Part shown: positions 7,334 to 17,029 of the stretch, one piece after another | How the letters are laid out: the number at the start of each line of letters is the position of its first letter | How positions within the stretch are numbered: position 1 is the first letter of the stretch | Origin: Tenacibaculum sp. AHE14PA | GTDB taxonomy: Bacteria; Bacteroidota; Bacteroidia; Flavobacteriales; Flavobacteriaceae | Direction of reading: 5' to 3' | Assembly (NCBI RefSeq): GCF_019278465.1 | Contig: NZ_CP058983.1 | Span: 992,001 to 1,056,000, forward strand | Length of the DNA: 64,000 bases | Notes under the pieces: model-generated | Database searches by the model: none | What the model was told of the DNA's origin: nothing | Seen by the model: only the letters and a program-made list of their open reading frames with translations | Made by a program: the position numbers and the translations under genes

Positions 7334-8500
7334 TTAGGTTGCTGGCTTATATTCTTTCTTATCTATAATCATTTTTGCGATAATTTCTTTCAAAATTTCA
7401 GAAGTACCTCCACCAATTGGTCCTAAACGGCTATCTCTTAATAAACGTGCTAACGGATACTCTTCCATATAACCATAACCTCCTAATAACTGTAAAGCGT
7501 CGTATATAACCTCATCTGCCATTTTTGTGGATAGCATTTTACTCATACTCGCCTCTTTTACCACATAAACACCTTCGTTTAGTCTTTTTGTAATCGAATA
7601 GTTATATTCTCTACACATATCAACTTTAGATGCCATCTCTGCTACTTTATGACGTAACGCCTGAAACTTATCTAATGTTTTACCAAAAGCTTCTCTTTCG
7701 CTCATATATGTTATCACATAATCTACAGCAAACTCAGCTCTTGCATGTGCATTGATTGCCATTATTAAGCGCTCTAAAGCAAAATGCTGCATTATATACG
7801 GAAAGCCTTTTCCTTCTTCGCCCATTAAATTCTCTGCAGGAATTACTACATTATCAAATGCAATTTCTGCCGTATCTGAAGCTCTCCAACCTAGTTTATC
7901 TAACTTTGTTGATGAAATTCCTGGTGTATTTCTATCTACCAAAAGAATACTCATTCCTTTATGTTTATCCTCCGGATTTGTTTTTGCTGCAACTACTAAG
8001 TAATCAGAATACACACCGTTTGTAATAAATGTTTTAGATCCGTTAATTACATAGGTATCTCCTTTTTTAATTGCAGTAGTTCTCATACCTGCAACATCAC
8101 TACCACCAAAAGGTTCAGAAATACATAAACATCCTATCATATCTCCGTTAATACTGGGAGTTAAATATTCTTTTTTGATTCTGTCGTCTCCTTCTTTATT
8201 TAAGTGTGTCATTGCCAAGTAAGCGTGCGCCCACATATTTGCTGCAAAACCACCTGAATTTATTTTTTGTAATTCTTCTAAAAAAATCACAGTATAAAAA
8301 AGATCTAAACCTAAACCACCGTGTTCTTCTGGTTGATTTAATCCGAAATAACCCATTTCCCCGAATTTCTTCCAAATGAAACGCTCAACGGTTCCGTCTT
8401 TTTCCCACTTATTTATATGAGGAACAACTTCTTTTTGCAAAAAGTCCTTAAAACTCTGTCGAAAAAAGTCATGTTCTTCAGTAAAGTACATACTATTCAT
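7334..8500 (-). CDS. Acyl-CoA dehydrogenase, long-chain/isovaleryl type
   Basis: A 388-residue FAD-dependent acyl-CoA dehydrogenase, catalysing the first alpha,beta-dehydrogenation of an acyl-CoA. The substrate/FAD loops CLCISEPFGGSDVAGMRTTA (about 125-145) and FITNGVYSDYLVV are present, as is the C-terminal LLGGYGYMEEYPLARLLRD. The usual catalytic Glu in YEGT is replaced by Gly (IGGGTSEI); as in long-chain and isovaleryl enzymes the base is likely the Glu in FALERLIMAI (helix G). The substrate cannot be told from sequence. It starts 26 bases from the helix-hairpin-helix gene upstream. A remnant of a sister gene lies just downstream. Confidence 0.93.
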   Translation of the reverse strand: MNSMYFTEEHDFFRQSFKDFLQKEVVPHINKWEKDGTVERFIWKKFGEMGYFGLNQPEEHGGLGLDLFYTVIFLEELQKINSGGFAANMWAHAYLAMTHLNKEGDDRIKKEYLTPSINGDMIGCLCISEPFGGSDVAGMRTTAIKKGDTYVINGSKTFITNGVYSDYLVVAAKTNPEDKHKGMSILLVDRNTPGISSTKLDKLGWRASDTAEIAFDNVVIPAENLMGEEGKGFPYIMQHFALERLIMAINAHARAEFAVDYVITYMSEREAFGKTLDKFQALRHKVAEMASKVDMCREYNYSITKRLNEGVYVVKEASMSKMLSTKMADEVIYDALQLLGGYGYMEEYPLARLLRDSRLGPIGGGTSEILKEIIAKMIIDKKEYKPAT

Positions 8501-8526
8501 AATTATATATTCTGTTTGTTGTTTGT

Positions 8527-9426
8527 TTATTCTGCTTTCAAATATAAAACTATTCTGTCATATTTCTCAATAGGGAAACCGTCAATGTTTTTTATTTCCA
8601 CAATATTTTGAAGTTCAGCTACCTCATCTCTATATTCAAAAATCTTTTTACAGAGATCGTAATCAATATATGGATTTTTTAAAACCTCCTTAAAAGTAGC
8701 CGTATTTATATTTATTTTTTGAATTTGTGGTTTTTCATAAATCTTAAACCTTTTTACAACTCTAGCTACAGTTGATTTATCAACTCCCCACACTTCGTTT
8801 AATTGTGATGCAAAAGAAAAACCTTGTAGTTTTTTTCGATATTTTATGATTCTTTCTGAAATCACTTCACCAACACCATTAACAGCTTCAAAATCTTGCT
8901 GTGTGGCTTTATTTATATCATCAGTTGTTACCGAAGTTCTTTTACTCGGTGTCTCTTTATACACTGAATTAACTTTTGATTTATTATTTGATGCTAACTT
9001 ATTACGTTTTACAACCCAATCTGGGAATTTAAAATAAAGTGAAATCTTATTTAATAAACTGTCTGACACTTTTGTTATTTCCTGAAACTCTTGTGCTGAG
9101 TTTACGAATTTACGTTGTGCCCGGTAAGCATGCAATCTATCAATTTCTTGAAGAGACATTCCTAATTGTTCTCCTTTAAAATCGGTAATATAATTAGGGT
9201 TAAAGGGATAAGTTTTAGGTTTCCTTTTTTCTAGTTCAACACTCTTTAAACTATCTATTTGTTTCTGAAAAGTTAGTAACTCTTTTGAACTTGTATCCGT
9301 TATTGGATCCGAAGAAAAATCTGAAAAGAAATAAACAAACTGAAGAATAACTATAATAAATATCAAAAAGAAAATCCCATTTCTTTGGCGTTTGTTATAC
9401 CAGAAATGGGATTTAAATATTTTCAT
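8527..9426 (-). CDS. ComEA-like helix-hairpin-helix membrane protein
   Basis: A 299-residue protein with an N-terminal membrane anchor (residues about 17-36) and a C-terminal half with repeated helix-hairpin-helix motifs: DDINKATQQDFEAVNGVG near residue 170 and KININTATFKEVLKNP near 240. Such motifs bind DNA without sequence specificity; in ComEA proteins the domain takes up DNA in the periplasm. The middle is charged and of low complexity. Role in DNA uptake is inferred from domain type only; no other competence gene is nearby. Confidence 0.75.
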   Translation of the reverse strand: MKIFKSHFWYNKRQRNGIFFLIFIIVILQFVYFFSDFSSDPITDTSSKELLTFQKQIDSLKSVELEKRKPKTYPFNPNYITDFKGEQLGMSLQEIDRLHAYRAQRKFVNSAQEFQEITKVSDSLLNKISLYFKFPDWVVKRNKLASNNKSKVNSVYKETPSKRTSVTTDDINKATQQDFEAVNGVGEVISERIIKYRKKLQGFSFASQLNEVWGVDKSTVARVVKRFKIYEKPQIQKININTATFKEVLKNPYIDYDLCKKIFEYRDEVAELQNIVEIKNIDGFPIEKYDRIVLYLKAE

Positions 9427-9437
9427 TTTAAAGAATT

Positions 9438-11054
9438 TTACATATGATCGTTAACATCTATAGCGCCATCTTCAATTGCTTCTTCTTTCTTATTAATTGC
9501 ATTGGTGTATTTTATTAACTCTTTTTTAATAACCGGAGATAACATAATTACACCTATAATATTTGGTACAACCATTGCAAAAATCATTGCATCAGAGAAA
9601 TCAATTACTGCACCTAAACTAATAGAAGCACCTATAACTACAAACATTAAAAATAATACTTTATAAACTAAATCAGTAATTTTTCCTTTACCGAATAAAA
9701 ATTTCCATCCTTGCATACCGTAATAAGACCAAGAAATCATTGTAGAAAATGCAAATAAAATAACTGCAATTGTTAATACGATTGAGAAGTGAGGTATTAC
9801 AGAATCAAACGCTATTGCTGTTAATTCAACTCCTTCTTTAATCTCTACACCATACTGCATAAACTGCCCGTCGAAATTTGTAATAATAATTACCAAAGCT
9901 GTCATTGTACAAATAACCACTGTATCTACAAATGGCTCTAATAAAGCAACAATACCTTCACTCGCTGGATATTTTGTACGAACTGCTGAGTGTGCAATTG
10001 CTGCAGAACCTACACCTGCTTCATTTGAAAAAGCACCTCTTCTAATACCTTGAATCATTACTCCAATTAAACCACCTGCAATTCCTAATCCAGAGAAAGC
10101 TCCTTCATATATCAACATAAAAGCATCATCTATCAATGAATAATTAGCAAATAAAATAATTAAAGCTGCTAACACATATATTCCTGCCATAAAAGGCACT
10201 ACTTTTTCTGTTACAGAGGCAATTCTTTTTATTCCTCCAATAATAACTACAGCTACTAATGCCGCCATTACTAATCCAAAATACATTCCTGCATTTGGCC
10301 CTGTTAATTCAAATAATTTGGTAAACTGTGCAGCTGCTTGATTGGCTTGAAACATGTTTCCACCACCAAAAGAACCTCCAATAACAAATATTGCAAATAA
10401 AACTGCTAATACTTTACCTAAGCCTCCTGCTCCTTTTTCTTTTAATCCTTTTGTCAAATAATACATTGGACCACCATAAACAGTACCATCTTCACCAACA
10501 TCTCTATACTTTACACCTAAAGTACATTCTGCAAATTTAGAAGCCATCCCTAATAAACCAGCTATGATCATCCAGAATGTTGCTCCCGGACCACCTATTG
10601 ATAATGCTACTGCAACCCCTGCAATATTACCTAAACCAACCGTTGCAGATAATGCAGCTGTTAATGCTTGGAAGTGAGAAACCTCTCCGTCAGCTCCTTC
10701 ATCTTTTATAGTTTCAAAAACATCTCCTCCTGGAGTTTGATCTCCGTATAATTTATCTACTCCGTGCTTTTCAATATCTTCGTATTTACCTCTAACAACC
10801 TGAATTGCTGTCACAAAGCCTGTGAAATTAATAAATTTAAAATAAAAAGTAAAATATAAAGCTCCTCCTATTAACACGATAAGTACCCAAGGTATTTGAA
10901 AAGTTTCTGAGAAAGGAATTTCATAGAATATAGCTTTTACAAACCAACCTGTATAATCTTTAAAAATTGTATCAATTTTATCTGTAGTACTGCTTTGTGC
11001 AAATGTTAACAACGGTGTTATTAATAATAACAACGTAAGAAGTCTTTTCTTCAT
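9438..11054 (-). CDS. Sodium:alanine symporter (AGCS family)
   Basis: A 538-residue inner-membrane transporter with an N-terminal signal-like segment (LLTLLLLITPLLTFAQ) and about ten membrane helices. Family signatures include ALSATVGLGNIAGVAVALSI, GPGATFWMIIAGLLGMASKF with ECTLGVKYR, and RRGAFSNEAGVGSAAIAHSA. It probably imports alanine or glycine with Na+. It precedes the helix-hairpin-helix gene by 11 bases, so the two are likely cotranscribed, although functionally unrelated. Confidence 0.92.
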   Translation of the reverse strand: MKKRLLTLLLLITPLLTFAQSSTTDKIDTIFKDYTGWFVKAIFYEIPFSETFQIPWVLIVLIGGALYFTFYFKFINFTGFVTAIQVVRGKYEDIEKHGVDKLYGDQTPGGDVFETIKDEGADGEVSHFQALTAALSATVGLGNIAGVAVALSIGGPGATFWMIIAGLLGMASKFAECTLGVKYRDVGEDGTVYGGPMYYLTKGLKEKGAGGLGKVLAVLFAIFVIGGSFGGGNMFQANQAAAQFTKLFELTGPNAGMYFGLVMAALVAVVIIGGIKRIASVTEKVVPFMAGIYVLAALIILFANYSLIDDAFMLIYEGAFSGLGIAGGLIGVMIQGIRRGAFSNEAGVGSAAIAHSAVRTKYPASEGIVALLEPFVDTVVICTMTALVIIITNFDGQFMQYGVEIKEGVELTAIAFDSVIPHFSIVLTIAVILFAFSTMISWSYYGMQGWKFLFGKGKITDLVYKVLFLMFVVIGASISLGAVIDFSDAMIFAMVVPNIIGVIMLSPVIKKELIKYTNAINKKEEAIEDGAIDVNDHM

Positions 11055-11141
11055 AATAAATATGTTAGTTTTTATATTTTGTAATGCGCAATATCCTAAA
11101 AAAAATGCACTTCCGACAAGTTTTATGCGTTAAATGTGGCT

Positions 11142-12041
11142 TTACATTATCTTTTCTTTAAATTTTCGCAAATCTTCTTTAAATGATTTTGGTTGAAAAT
11201 TTAATTCTTTATTTGTTTTAGATAAATCAAATCCTGTTTTAGATGGCCTAATTGCTTTTTGATTTAAATCATTTGTTGCTATCGGTTTAATCAAACTTTT
11301 ATCTAATTTAAAAACATCTGCTATTTGCTGTGCAATCTCATAAATACTTAATAACGTGTTTGATGAAATATTAAAAATCCCTGTAGACTTTTTATCTATT
11401 ACTATTTTACACGCTTGCGCCAAATCTTCAACATAAGTAGGCATACGAAATTGATCTTTAACAATTGTAATTTGTTTTTTATCCTCTAAACTCTTCTTTA
11501 CCCACAATACAATATTACTTCGGGTCATATCAAACACTTTGCCGTATACCAAAATAGTGCGAAGAATCGCATAATCTATTTTAGAGGCTGTTAAAATATT
11601 TTCTGATTTCAATTTAGATACTCCGTAATAGTTTAGCGGATTTGGAGTGTCGGTTTCTTTATAAGGACCACTTTCACCATCAAATATAAAATCGGTAGAT
11701 ATATGTATTAAATGTATGTTATTTACTTCTGAATATTCTTTTAACAATTCTACAACACCTATATTTAATAGATCGCATGCTTTTTTATCATCTTCACAAG
11801 CATCAACATTTGTCATTGCTGCCGTGTTAACAATAACATCAGGCTTGCATGCTGTTAAGTTTTTAAGAAGTATTTTTTTATCAGTAAGGTCAACAGAAAC
11901 ATATTTAAAATTGGTTTTACCACTTCTATTTTCCCCTCTAGAAAATCCGCTTACAGTATATTTTTCTTTATCCTTTAATAAAAGGTTTACTAAGGTTTGC
12001 CCAAGTAAACCATTACTTCCGGTAACAACTATATTTTTCAT
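11142..12041 (-). CDS. RmlD-like NAD-dependent epimerase/reductase
   Basis: A 299-residue extended short-chain dehydrogenase similar to dTDP-4-dehydrorhamnose reductase. The Rossmann motif GSNGLLGQT is at residues 8-16, the catalytic YGVSKLKSE near 138, and STDFIFDG before it. The enzyme would reduce or epimerise a nucleotide sugar. No rmlA, B or C homologue is nearby, so the real substrate is open. Its ATG overlaps the stop of the K+ channel gene by one base (TAATG), suggesting coupled translation. Confidence 0.82.
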   Translation of the reverse strand: MKNIVVTGSNGLLGQTLVNLLLKDKEKYTVSGFSRGENRSGKTNFKYVSVDLTDKKILLKNLTACKPDVIVNTAAMTNVDACEDDKKACDLLNIGVVELLKEYSEVNNIHLIHISTDFIFDGESGPYKETDTPNPLNYYGVSKLKSENILTASKIDYAILRTILVYGKVFDMTRSNIVLWVKKSLEDKKQITIVKDQFRMPTYVEDLAQACKIVIDKKSTGIFNISSNTLLSIYEIAQQIADVFKLDKSLIKPIATNDLNQKAIRPSKTGFDLSKTNKELNFQPKSFKEDLRKFKEKIM

Positions 12042-13045
12042 TAAAACAACTCTCTTAATTTAATTATTTGCTCTGGGCGACCTAGAACAATTAAGTTTGC
12101 GCCTGCTGTTAACTTTACCGAAGCATCTGGATTTATGATATATTCTTTATCCGTAGTTCGATAGCCAATTACAGTGCATCCTGTTTTTTTACGCAAATCT
12201 AAATCTAAAATGGTGCTATTTAAATACTCCTTAGGCAGGTTATCTATCGCTATTTCTTCTAAATTCGCTGTTGTATCGCCCTCTATAGTTAATCTATCTA
12301 CAAATTCTATAACATCAGGCGTAACAACTAAAGATGCCATATGCGCACCTCCTAATTTATCAGGCATAATTACATTATCTGCTCCTGCTATTTTAAGCTT
12401 GCTATAAGAAGTTTCTTTAGACGCCCTACTTATTATCTTTGAGTCTTTATTTAATTGATTTGCTGTTAACACTACAAATAAATTATCAGCATCCGAAGGT
12501 AAAACGGTAATTAAATTAGCGGCATTTAAAATACCTGCTTTTAATAATGCTTCATCGGTTGTTGCATCTCCCTCTATATTTAATATTCCTTTTTCGTCTA
12601 ATTGCTTTATAATATCCTCATGCATTTCTATAACAACAACGTCTTTTTTGTAGCTATTTAATTTAGCTATTGCTTGCTTCCCATTTCTACCATAACCACA
12701 AACAATAGTATGCCCTTTTAACTTTTCTATTTTTTTTTGCACTTTTTTTATTTTTAGTTGACGAAAAAACTGACCGCTAATTAAATATTCAGAAAACGAG
12801 GATACTGCATAACCGAAAATAAATAAACTTGATAATATTAAACCTATCGTAAATATTTTTTCTCCTGTACCAAAAGGATGAACTTCTCCAAAACCAATAG
12901 TAGTTATGGTAATTATAGTCATATATAAAGCATCAATAAAAGAATAATTGAATATTATTAAATACCCTCCTACTCCTATTGATAAAATTAATACTGAAAA
13001 TAAGATTGCTTTGTATAACCTTGATTTAAATACATTATTTATCAT
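12041..13045 (-). CDS. Potassium channel with TrkA-N (RCK) domain
   Basis: A 334-residue two-helix K+ channel. The pore loop contains the selectivity filter TTIGFGE (about residue 48) between two membrane helices, followed by an RCK/TrkA-N NAD-binding domain starting IVCGYGRNGKQA (about 113) and a TrkA-C domain ending the protein. It likely mediates ligand-gated K+ flux. Its start overlaps the PspC-like gene by ATGA, and its stop overlaps the RmlD-like gene, so the three form one tight operon. Confidence 0.92.
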   Translation of the reverse strand: MINNVFKSRLYKAILFSVLILSIGVGGYLIIFNYSFIDALYMTIITITTIGFGEVHPFGTGEKIFTIGLILSSLFIFGYAVSSFSEYLISGQFFRQLKIKKVQKKIEKLKGHTIVCGYGRNGKQAIAKLNSYKKDVVVIEMHEDIIKQLDEKGILNIEGDATTDEALLKAGILNAANLITVLPSDADNLFVVLTANQLNKDSKIISRASKETSYSKLKIAGADNVIMPDKLGGAHMASLVVTPDVIEFVDRLTIEGDTTANLEEIAIDNLPKEYLNSTILDLDLRKKTGCTVIGYRTTDKEYIINPDASVKLTAGANLIVLGRPEQIIKLRELF

Positions 13046-13269
13046 AAATCGAAAACAGAGGTTCTTTTAGTGTAAATCATATCTTTTAATTTTAATACAA
13101 ATGCCATTGTTAAATACAAAGCAAAAGATAAACCCACGGTTACAAAAGATATATAAATAAAAAACAATCGCACATTGGTAGCTCGCATACCTAAACGATC
13201 TGCCAACCTTGAAGACACTGCAAAACCATGGCGTTCAAAAAAATGACGTACCGAATGAATAAATTTCAT
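13042..13269 (-). CDS. PspC-domain small membrane protein
   Basis: A 75-residue protein with the PspC fold: RHFFERHGFAVSSRLADRLG, then ATNVRLFFIYISF and a second hydrophobic stretch. Such proteins sit in the inner membrane and are linked to phage-shock type envelope stress. I start at ATG 13267-13269 because the ten extra upstream codons lack family similarity. It leads the K+ channel operon. Confidence 0.8.
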   Translation of the reverse strand: MKFIHSVRHFFERHGFAVSSRLADRLGMRATNVRLFFIYISFVTVGLSFALYLTMAFVLKLKDMIYTKRTSVFDL

Positions 13270-13349
13270 AATTAACTTATTTTCATTGCAAGGTACCAAT
13301 TTACAATGATTTGTTTATAACATCGGCTTTAAAATAAATTTGGTTTCTG

Positions 13350-13357
13350 TAACTTTG
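13350..13357 (+). promoter_or_regulatory. uvrA promoter -7 element TAACTTTG
   Basis: TAACTTTG matches the Bacteroidota -7 box TAnnTTTG and lies 20 bases before the TTG start of uvrA, giving a leader of roughly 15 bases. No clear -33 TTG was found. Confidence 0.55.
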
Positions 13358-13377
13358 CTTTTCGTAAAAATCTCACT

Positions 13378-16200
13378 TTGAAAGAACAAGAGTACATAGA
13401 AGTATACGGAGCACGCGCTCACAATTTAAAAAACATCGATGTAAAAATACCTCGAGAAAAACTGGTGGTTATTACTGGCTTAAGTGGTAGCGGAAAGTCA
13501 TCATTAGCTTTCGATACTATTTATGCTGAAGGACAGCGTAGATATATTGAAACTTTCTCTGCTTATGCGCGTCAGTTTTTAGGCGGATTAGAAAGACCTG
13601 ATGTTGATAAAATTGATGGATTATCGCCCGTAATTTCTATCGAACAAAAGACGACTAATAAAAGTCCGCGTTCTACCGTAGGAACTATTACCGAGATTTA
13701 CGATTTTCTTCGTTTACTCTTTTCTCGTGCCTCGGATGCATATTCTTACAATACAAACGAGAAAATGGTGAGTTATTCTGATGAGCAAATCAGGCAACTA
13801 ATTTTAAAAGATTTTAATGAAAAGCGCATCGCAGTTCTTGCGCCTTTAATTAAATCTAGAAAAGGGCATTATCGAGAGCTTTTCGAACAAATTTCTAAAC
13901 AAGGTTTTGTCCGCGTTCGTGTAGACGGAGAAATAAAAGAGATTGTAAAAGGAATGAAACTTGACCGATACAAAACTCACGATATTGAAGTAGTTATAGA
14001 TCGTTTAATTGTAAACGAAAAATCAGAAAAACGTTTAGAAGAAACTATAAAAACAGCTTTATATACCGGAAATAATATTTTAATGGTGGTTGATGTTGAC
14101 GATGAAAAGCCTCGTTATTTTAGTCGCGAATTGATGTGTCCTACAACCGGAATTGCATACCCGAATCCAGAACCAAATACATTTTCATTCAACTCACCAA
14201 GAGGTGCATGCTCTAATTGTAACGGTTTAGGTATTACCAATCAAATTAACGAGAAAAAGGTAATTCCAGATCATACTATTTCTATTAAAAAAGGTGGAAT
14301 TATTCCTTTAGGAGAACAAAAAAGTAGTTGGATTTTTAAACAATTACAAACTATTGCCGATAGACACAATTTTAAACTTACCGACCCGATAAATAAAATC
14401 CCGCAAGACGCGATGCATATTATTTTACACGGTGGTAATGATAAATTTGAAATCAACTCTAAAGATCTTGGTGTAACTAGAAATTACGAAATAGATTTTG
14501 AAGGAATTATAGCATTTATAGATAATCAACATAAAAATGCAGAAAGCACTTCTATTAAACGCTGGGCAAAAGACTTTATGGATGAAGTTAACTGTTCTGT
14601 TTGCGAAGGTAAAAGATTAAAAAAAGAAGCGCTCCATTTTAAAGTTGTTGATAAAAACATTAGTGATTTAGCACAAATGGATGTTACCGAGCTAGCTACT
14701 TGGTTTAAAAATATTGAAAGTAGCCTTTCTGAAAAACAATTAATAATTGCATCTGAAATACTAAAAGAAATCCGAACTAGAATTCAGTTTTTATTAGATG
14801 TTGGGTTAGATTATTTAACTTTAGACAGAACTTCTAAATCACTTTCTGGCGGTGAAGCACAACGAATTCGATTAGCCACCCAAATTGGCTCCCAATTAGT
14901 TGGCGTTTTATATATTTTAGATGAGCCAAGTATTGGTTTACACCAACGAGACAATGAAAAACTAATAAAATCACTTATTAAATTACGTGATGTTGGTAAT
15001 TCAGTTTTAGTTGTAGAACACGACAAAGACATGATTGAACAAGCCGATTTTGTTTTCGATATTGGTCCGGGTGCAGGTGTTCACGGAGGTGAAATTGTAA
15101 GTGAAGGAACTTTTGAAGATTTAAAATCGCACAACACTTTAACTGCAGATTACTTAACGGGAAGAAAAGAAATTGCTGTTCCAAAAGAAAGAAGAGCAGG
15201 CAACGGAAATTTTATTAAACTATCCGGAGCATCCGGAAACAACTTAAAAAATGTATCTGTAAAATTTCCTTTAGGCCAAATGATTTGTGTTACCGGAGTT
15301 TCAGGAAGCGGAAAATCTACTTTAATAAACGAAACATTATATCCTATTTTAAATGCCCATATTTATCGTGGTGTAAAAAAACCAATGCCTTATAAAAAAA
15401 TTGAAGGTTTAGAGCATATCGATAAAGTAATTGATATTGACCAATCTCCTATTGGTAGAACTCCACGCTCAAATCCTGCAACCTATACAGGTACTTTCGG
15501 AGAAATCCGTAGTTTATTTGCTAAAACTCCAGAAGCTGCCATTCGCGGTTATAAACCTGGTCGTTTTAGTTTTAATGTAAAAGGCGGTCGTTGTGAAACT
15601 TGCCAAGGAGGCGGAGTTCGTGTTATTGAAATGAACTTTTTACCAGATGTTCAGGTAGAATGTGAAACCTGCCAAGGAAAACGTTTTAATAGAGAAACTT
15701 TAGAAATTCGTTACAAAGGAAAATCGATTTCTGATATTTTAGACATGACGATTAATGAAGCCACTAACTTCTTTGAGCATATTCCTAAAATATATCGCAA
15801 GCTAAAAACAATTAAAGATGTTGGCTTAGGGTATATTACTTTAGGGCAACAATCAACTACACTTTCTGGTGGAGAAGCACAACGTATAAAACTAGCATCA
15901 GAATTATCAAAAAGAGATACCGGAAACACTTTTTACATTTTAGATGAACCTACCACTGGTTTGCATTTTGAAGATATTCGTGTTTTAATGGATGTTTTAA
16001 ATGAATTAGCAAATAAAGGAAATACCGTATTAATTATTGAACATAATATGGATGTAATTAAACTTGCTGATTACATTATTGACATCGGTATGGAAGGTGG
16101 GAAAAATGGAGGAAATGTTTTAGCCACGGGCTCTCCTGAAAAAGTTGCCAAACATAAAACTAGTTATACTGCTAAGTTTTTAAAAAAAGAACTAAATTAG
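13378..16200 (+). CDS. uvrA: Excinuclease ABC subunit A
   Basis: A 940-residue UvrA, the damage-recognition ATPase of nucleotide excision repair. Two ABC modules carry Walker [10 protein letters not shown] (about residue 34) and GVSGSGKST (about 640), signatures [12 protein letters not shown] and [12 protein letters not shown], and Walker B ILDEPS and ILDEPT. Zinc-finger cysteine pairs are CSNC..CSVC and CETC..CETC. The start is a TTG (13378-13380) supported by the promoter box 20 bases upstream and by the conserved start [15 protein letters not shown]. It partners UvrB and UvrC encoded elsewhere. Confidence 0.98.
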   Translation: MKEQEYIEVYGARAHNLKNIDVKIPREKLVVITGLSGSGKSSLAFDTIYAEGQRRYIETFSAYARQFLGGLERPDVDKIDGLSPVISIEQKTTNKSPRSTVGTITEIYDFLRLLFSRASDAYSYNTNEKMVSYSDEQIRQLILKDFNEKRIAVLAPLIKSRKGHYRELFEQISKQGFVRVRVDGEIKEIVKGMKLDRYKTHDIEVVIDRLIVNEKSEKRLEETIKTALYTGNNILMVVDVDDEKPRYFSRELMCPTTGIAYPNPEPNTFSFNSPRGACSNCNGLGITNQINEKKVIPDHTISIKKGGIIPLGEQKSSWIFKQLQTIADRHNFKLTDPINKIPQDAMHIILHGGNDKFEINSKDLGVTRNYEIDFEGIIAFIDNQHKNAESTSIKRWAKDFMDEVNCSVCEGKRLKKEALHFKVVDKNISDLAQMDVTELATWFKNIESSLSEKQLIIASEILKEIRTRIQFLLDVGLDYLTLDRTSKSLSGGEAQRIRLATQIGSQLVGVLYILDEPSIGLHQRDNEKLIKSLIKLRDVGNSVLVVEHDKDMIEQADFVFDIGPGAGVHGGEIVSEGTFEDLKSHNTLTADYLTGRKEIAVPKERRAGNGNFIKLSGASGNNLKNVSVKFPLGQMICVTGVSGSGKSTLINETLYPILNAHIYRGVKKPMPYKKIEGLEHIDKVIDIDQSPIGRTPRSNPATYTGTFGEIRSLFAKTPEAAIRGYKPGRFSFNVKGGRCETCQGGGVRVIEMNFLPDVQVECETCQGKRFNRETLEIRYKGKSISDILDMTINEATNFFEHIPKIYRKLKTIKDVGLGYITLGQQSTTLSGGEAQRIKLASELSKRDTGNTFYILDEPTTGLHFEDIRVLMDVLNELANKGNTVLIIEHNMDVIKLADYIIDIGMEGGKNGGNVLATGSPEKVAKHKTSYTAKFLKKELN

Positions 16201-16260
16201 CAAGCTTGCTAAAGATGTAAATTAGCAATATAATTTGTTACATTAATTATAAAAGAATTT

Positions 16261-16977
16261 ATGAGTATGAGTCCGAACGATGACAGAAAAATTAAAGAAA
16301 AATTACAACCAAAAACTTGGAATGAAATAAAAACAAACGATTCTTGGGCTATTTTTAAAATCATGGCCGAGTTTGTTGAAGGGTACGAAAAATTAAGTAA
16401 AATAGGACCTTGTGTGTCTATTTTTGGTTCTGCAAGAACAAAAACAGATGACCCTTATTATAAACTAGCTGAAGAAGTTGGTTTTAAATTAACTGAAAAC
16501 GGATTTGGAGTAATTACCGGTGGTGGACCAGGAATAATGGAAGCTGGTAATAAAGGAGCGCATAGAGGAAAAGGAACTTCGGTTGGATTAAATATCGAAT
16601 TACCTTTCGAACAACACGATAATCCTTGGGTTGACCGTGATAAAAACTTAAACTTCGATTATTTTTTCGTTCGTAAAGTTATGTTCGTAAAATATTCTCA
16701 AGGTTTTGTTGTAATGCCAGGTGGTTTTGGTACTATGGATGAGCTTTTTGAAGCAATCACATTAATTCAAACTAACAAAATTGGTCGTTTTCCTATTGTT
16801 TTGGTAGGAACAAAATTCTGGACAGGTTTATTAGACTGGATAAAAAACACCTTGTTAGAAGAAGGTAATATTAGTGAAAAAGATTTAGATTTATTTAGAG
16901 TTGTTGATACTGCTGATGAAGCTGTAGAGCACTTTAATAAATTTTACAAGAAAAACGAATTAAAACCAAACTTTTAA
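16261..16977 (+). CDS. LOG family protein (TIGR00730 type)
   Basis: A 238-residue Rossmann-fold protein with GGGPGIMEAGNKGA (about residue 85) and the signature PGGFGTMDELFEA (about 155), diagnostic of LOG/lysine-decarboxylase-like proteins. Members cleave nucleoside 5'-monophosphates (cytokinin riboside monophosphate or AMP) to base and ribose 5-phosphate; older annotation as lysine decarboxylase is wrong. It follows uvrA by 60 bases and ends at a strong terminator. Confidence 0.88.
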   Translation: MSMSPNDDRKIKEKLQPKTWNEIKTNDSWAIFKIMAEFVEGYEKLSKIGPCVSIFGSARTKTDDPYYKLAEEVGFKLTENGFGVITGGGPGIMEAGNKGAHRGKGTSVGLNIELPFEQHDNPWVDRDKNLNFDYFFVRKVMFVKYSQGFVVMPGGFGTMDELFEAITLIQTNKIGRFPIVLVGTKFWTGLLDWIKNTLLEEGNISEKDLDLFRVVDTADEAVEHFNKFYKKNELKPNF

Positions 16978-16990
16978 AAATAATTACATA

Positions 16991-17020
16991 AAAAGCTCGT
17001 TGATTCTTCAACGAGCTTTT
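16991..17020 (+). terminator. Terminator after the LOG-family gene
   Basis: Perfect 13-base arms AAAAGCTCGTTGA/TCAACGAGCTTTT with a four-base loop follow the stop codon by 13 bases. The open frame of the next gene extends back into this hairpin, which argues for a later start of that gene. Confidence 0.9.
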
Positions 17021-17029
17021 ATCTTTAAT

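Noticed and set aside
17000..17029. TTG start at 17000 for the M1-like gene
   Set aside because: It lies inside the perfect terminator hairpin of the preceding gene; TTG 17030 leads directly into a signal peptide.
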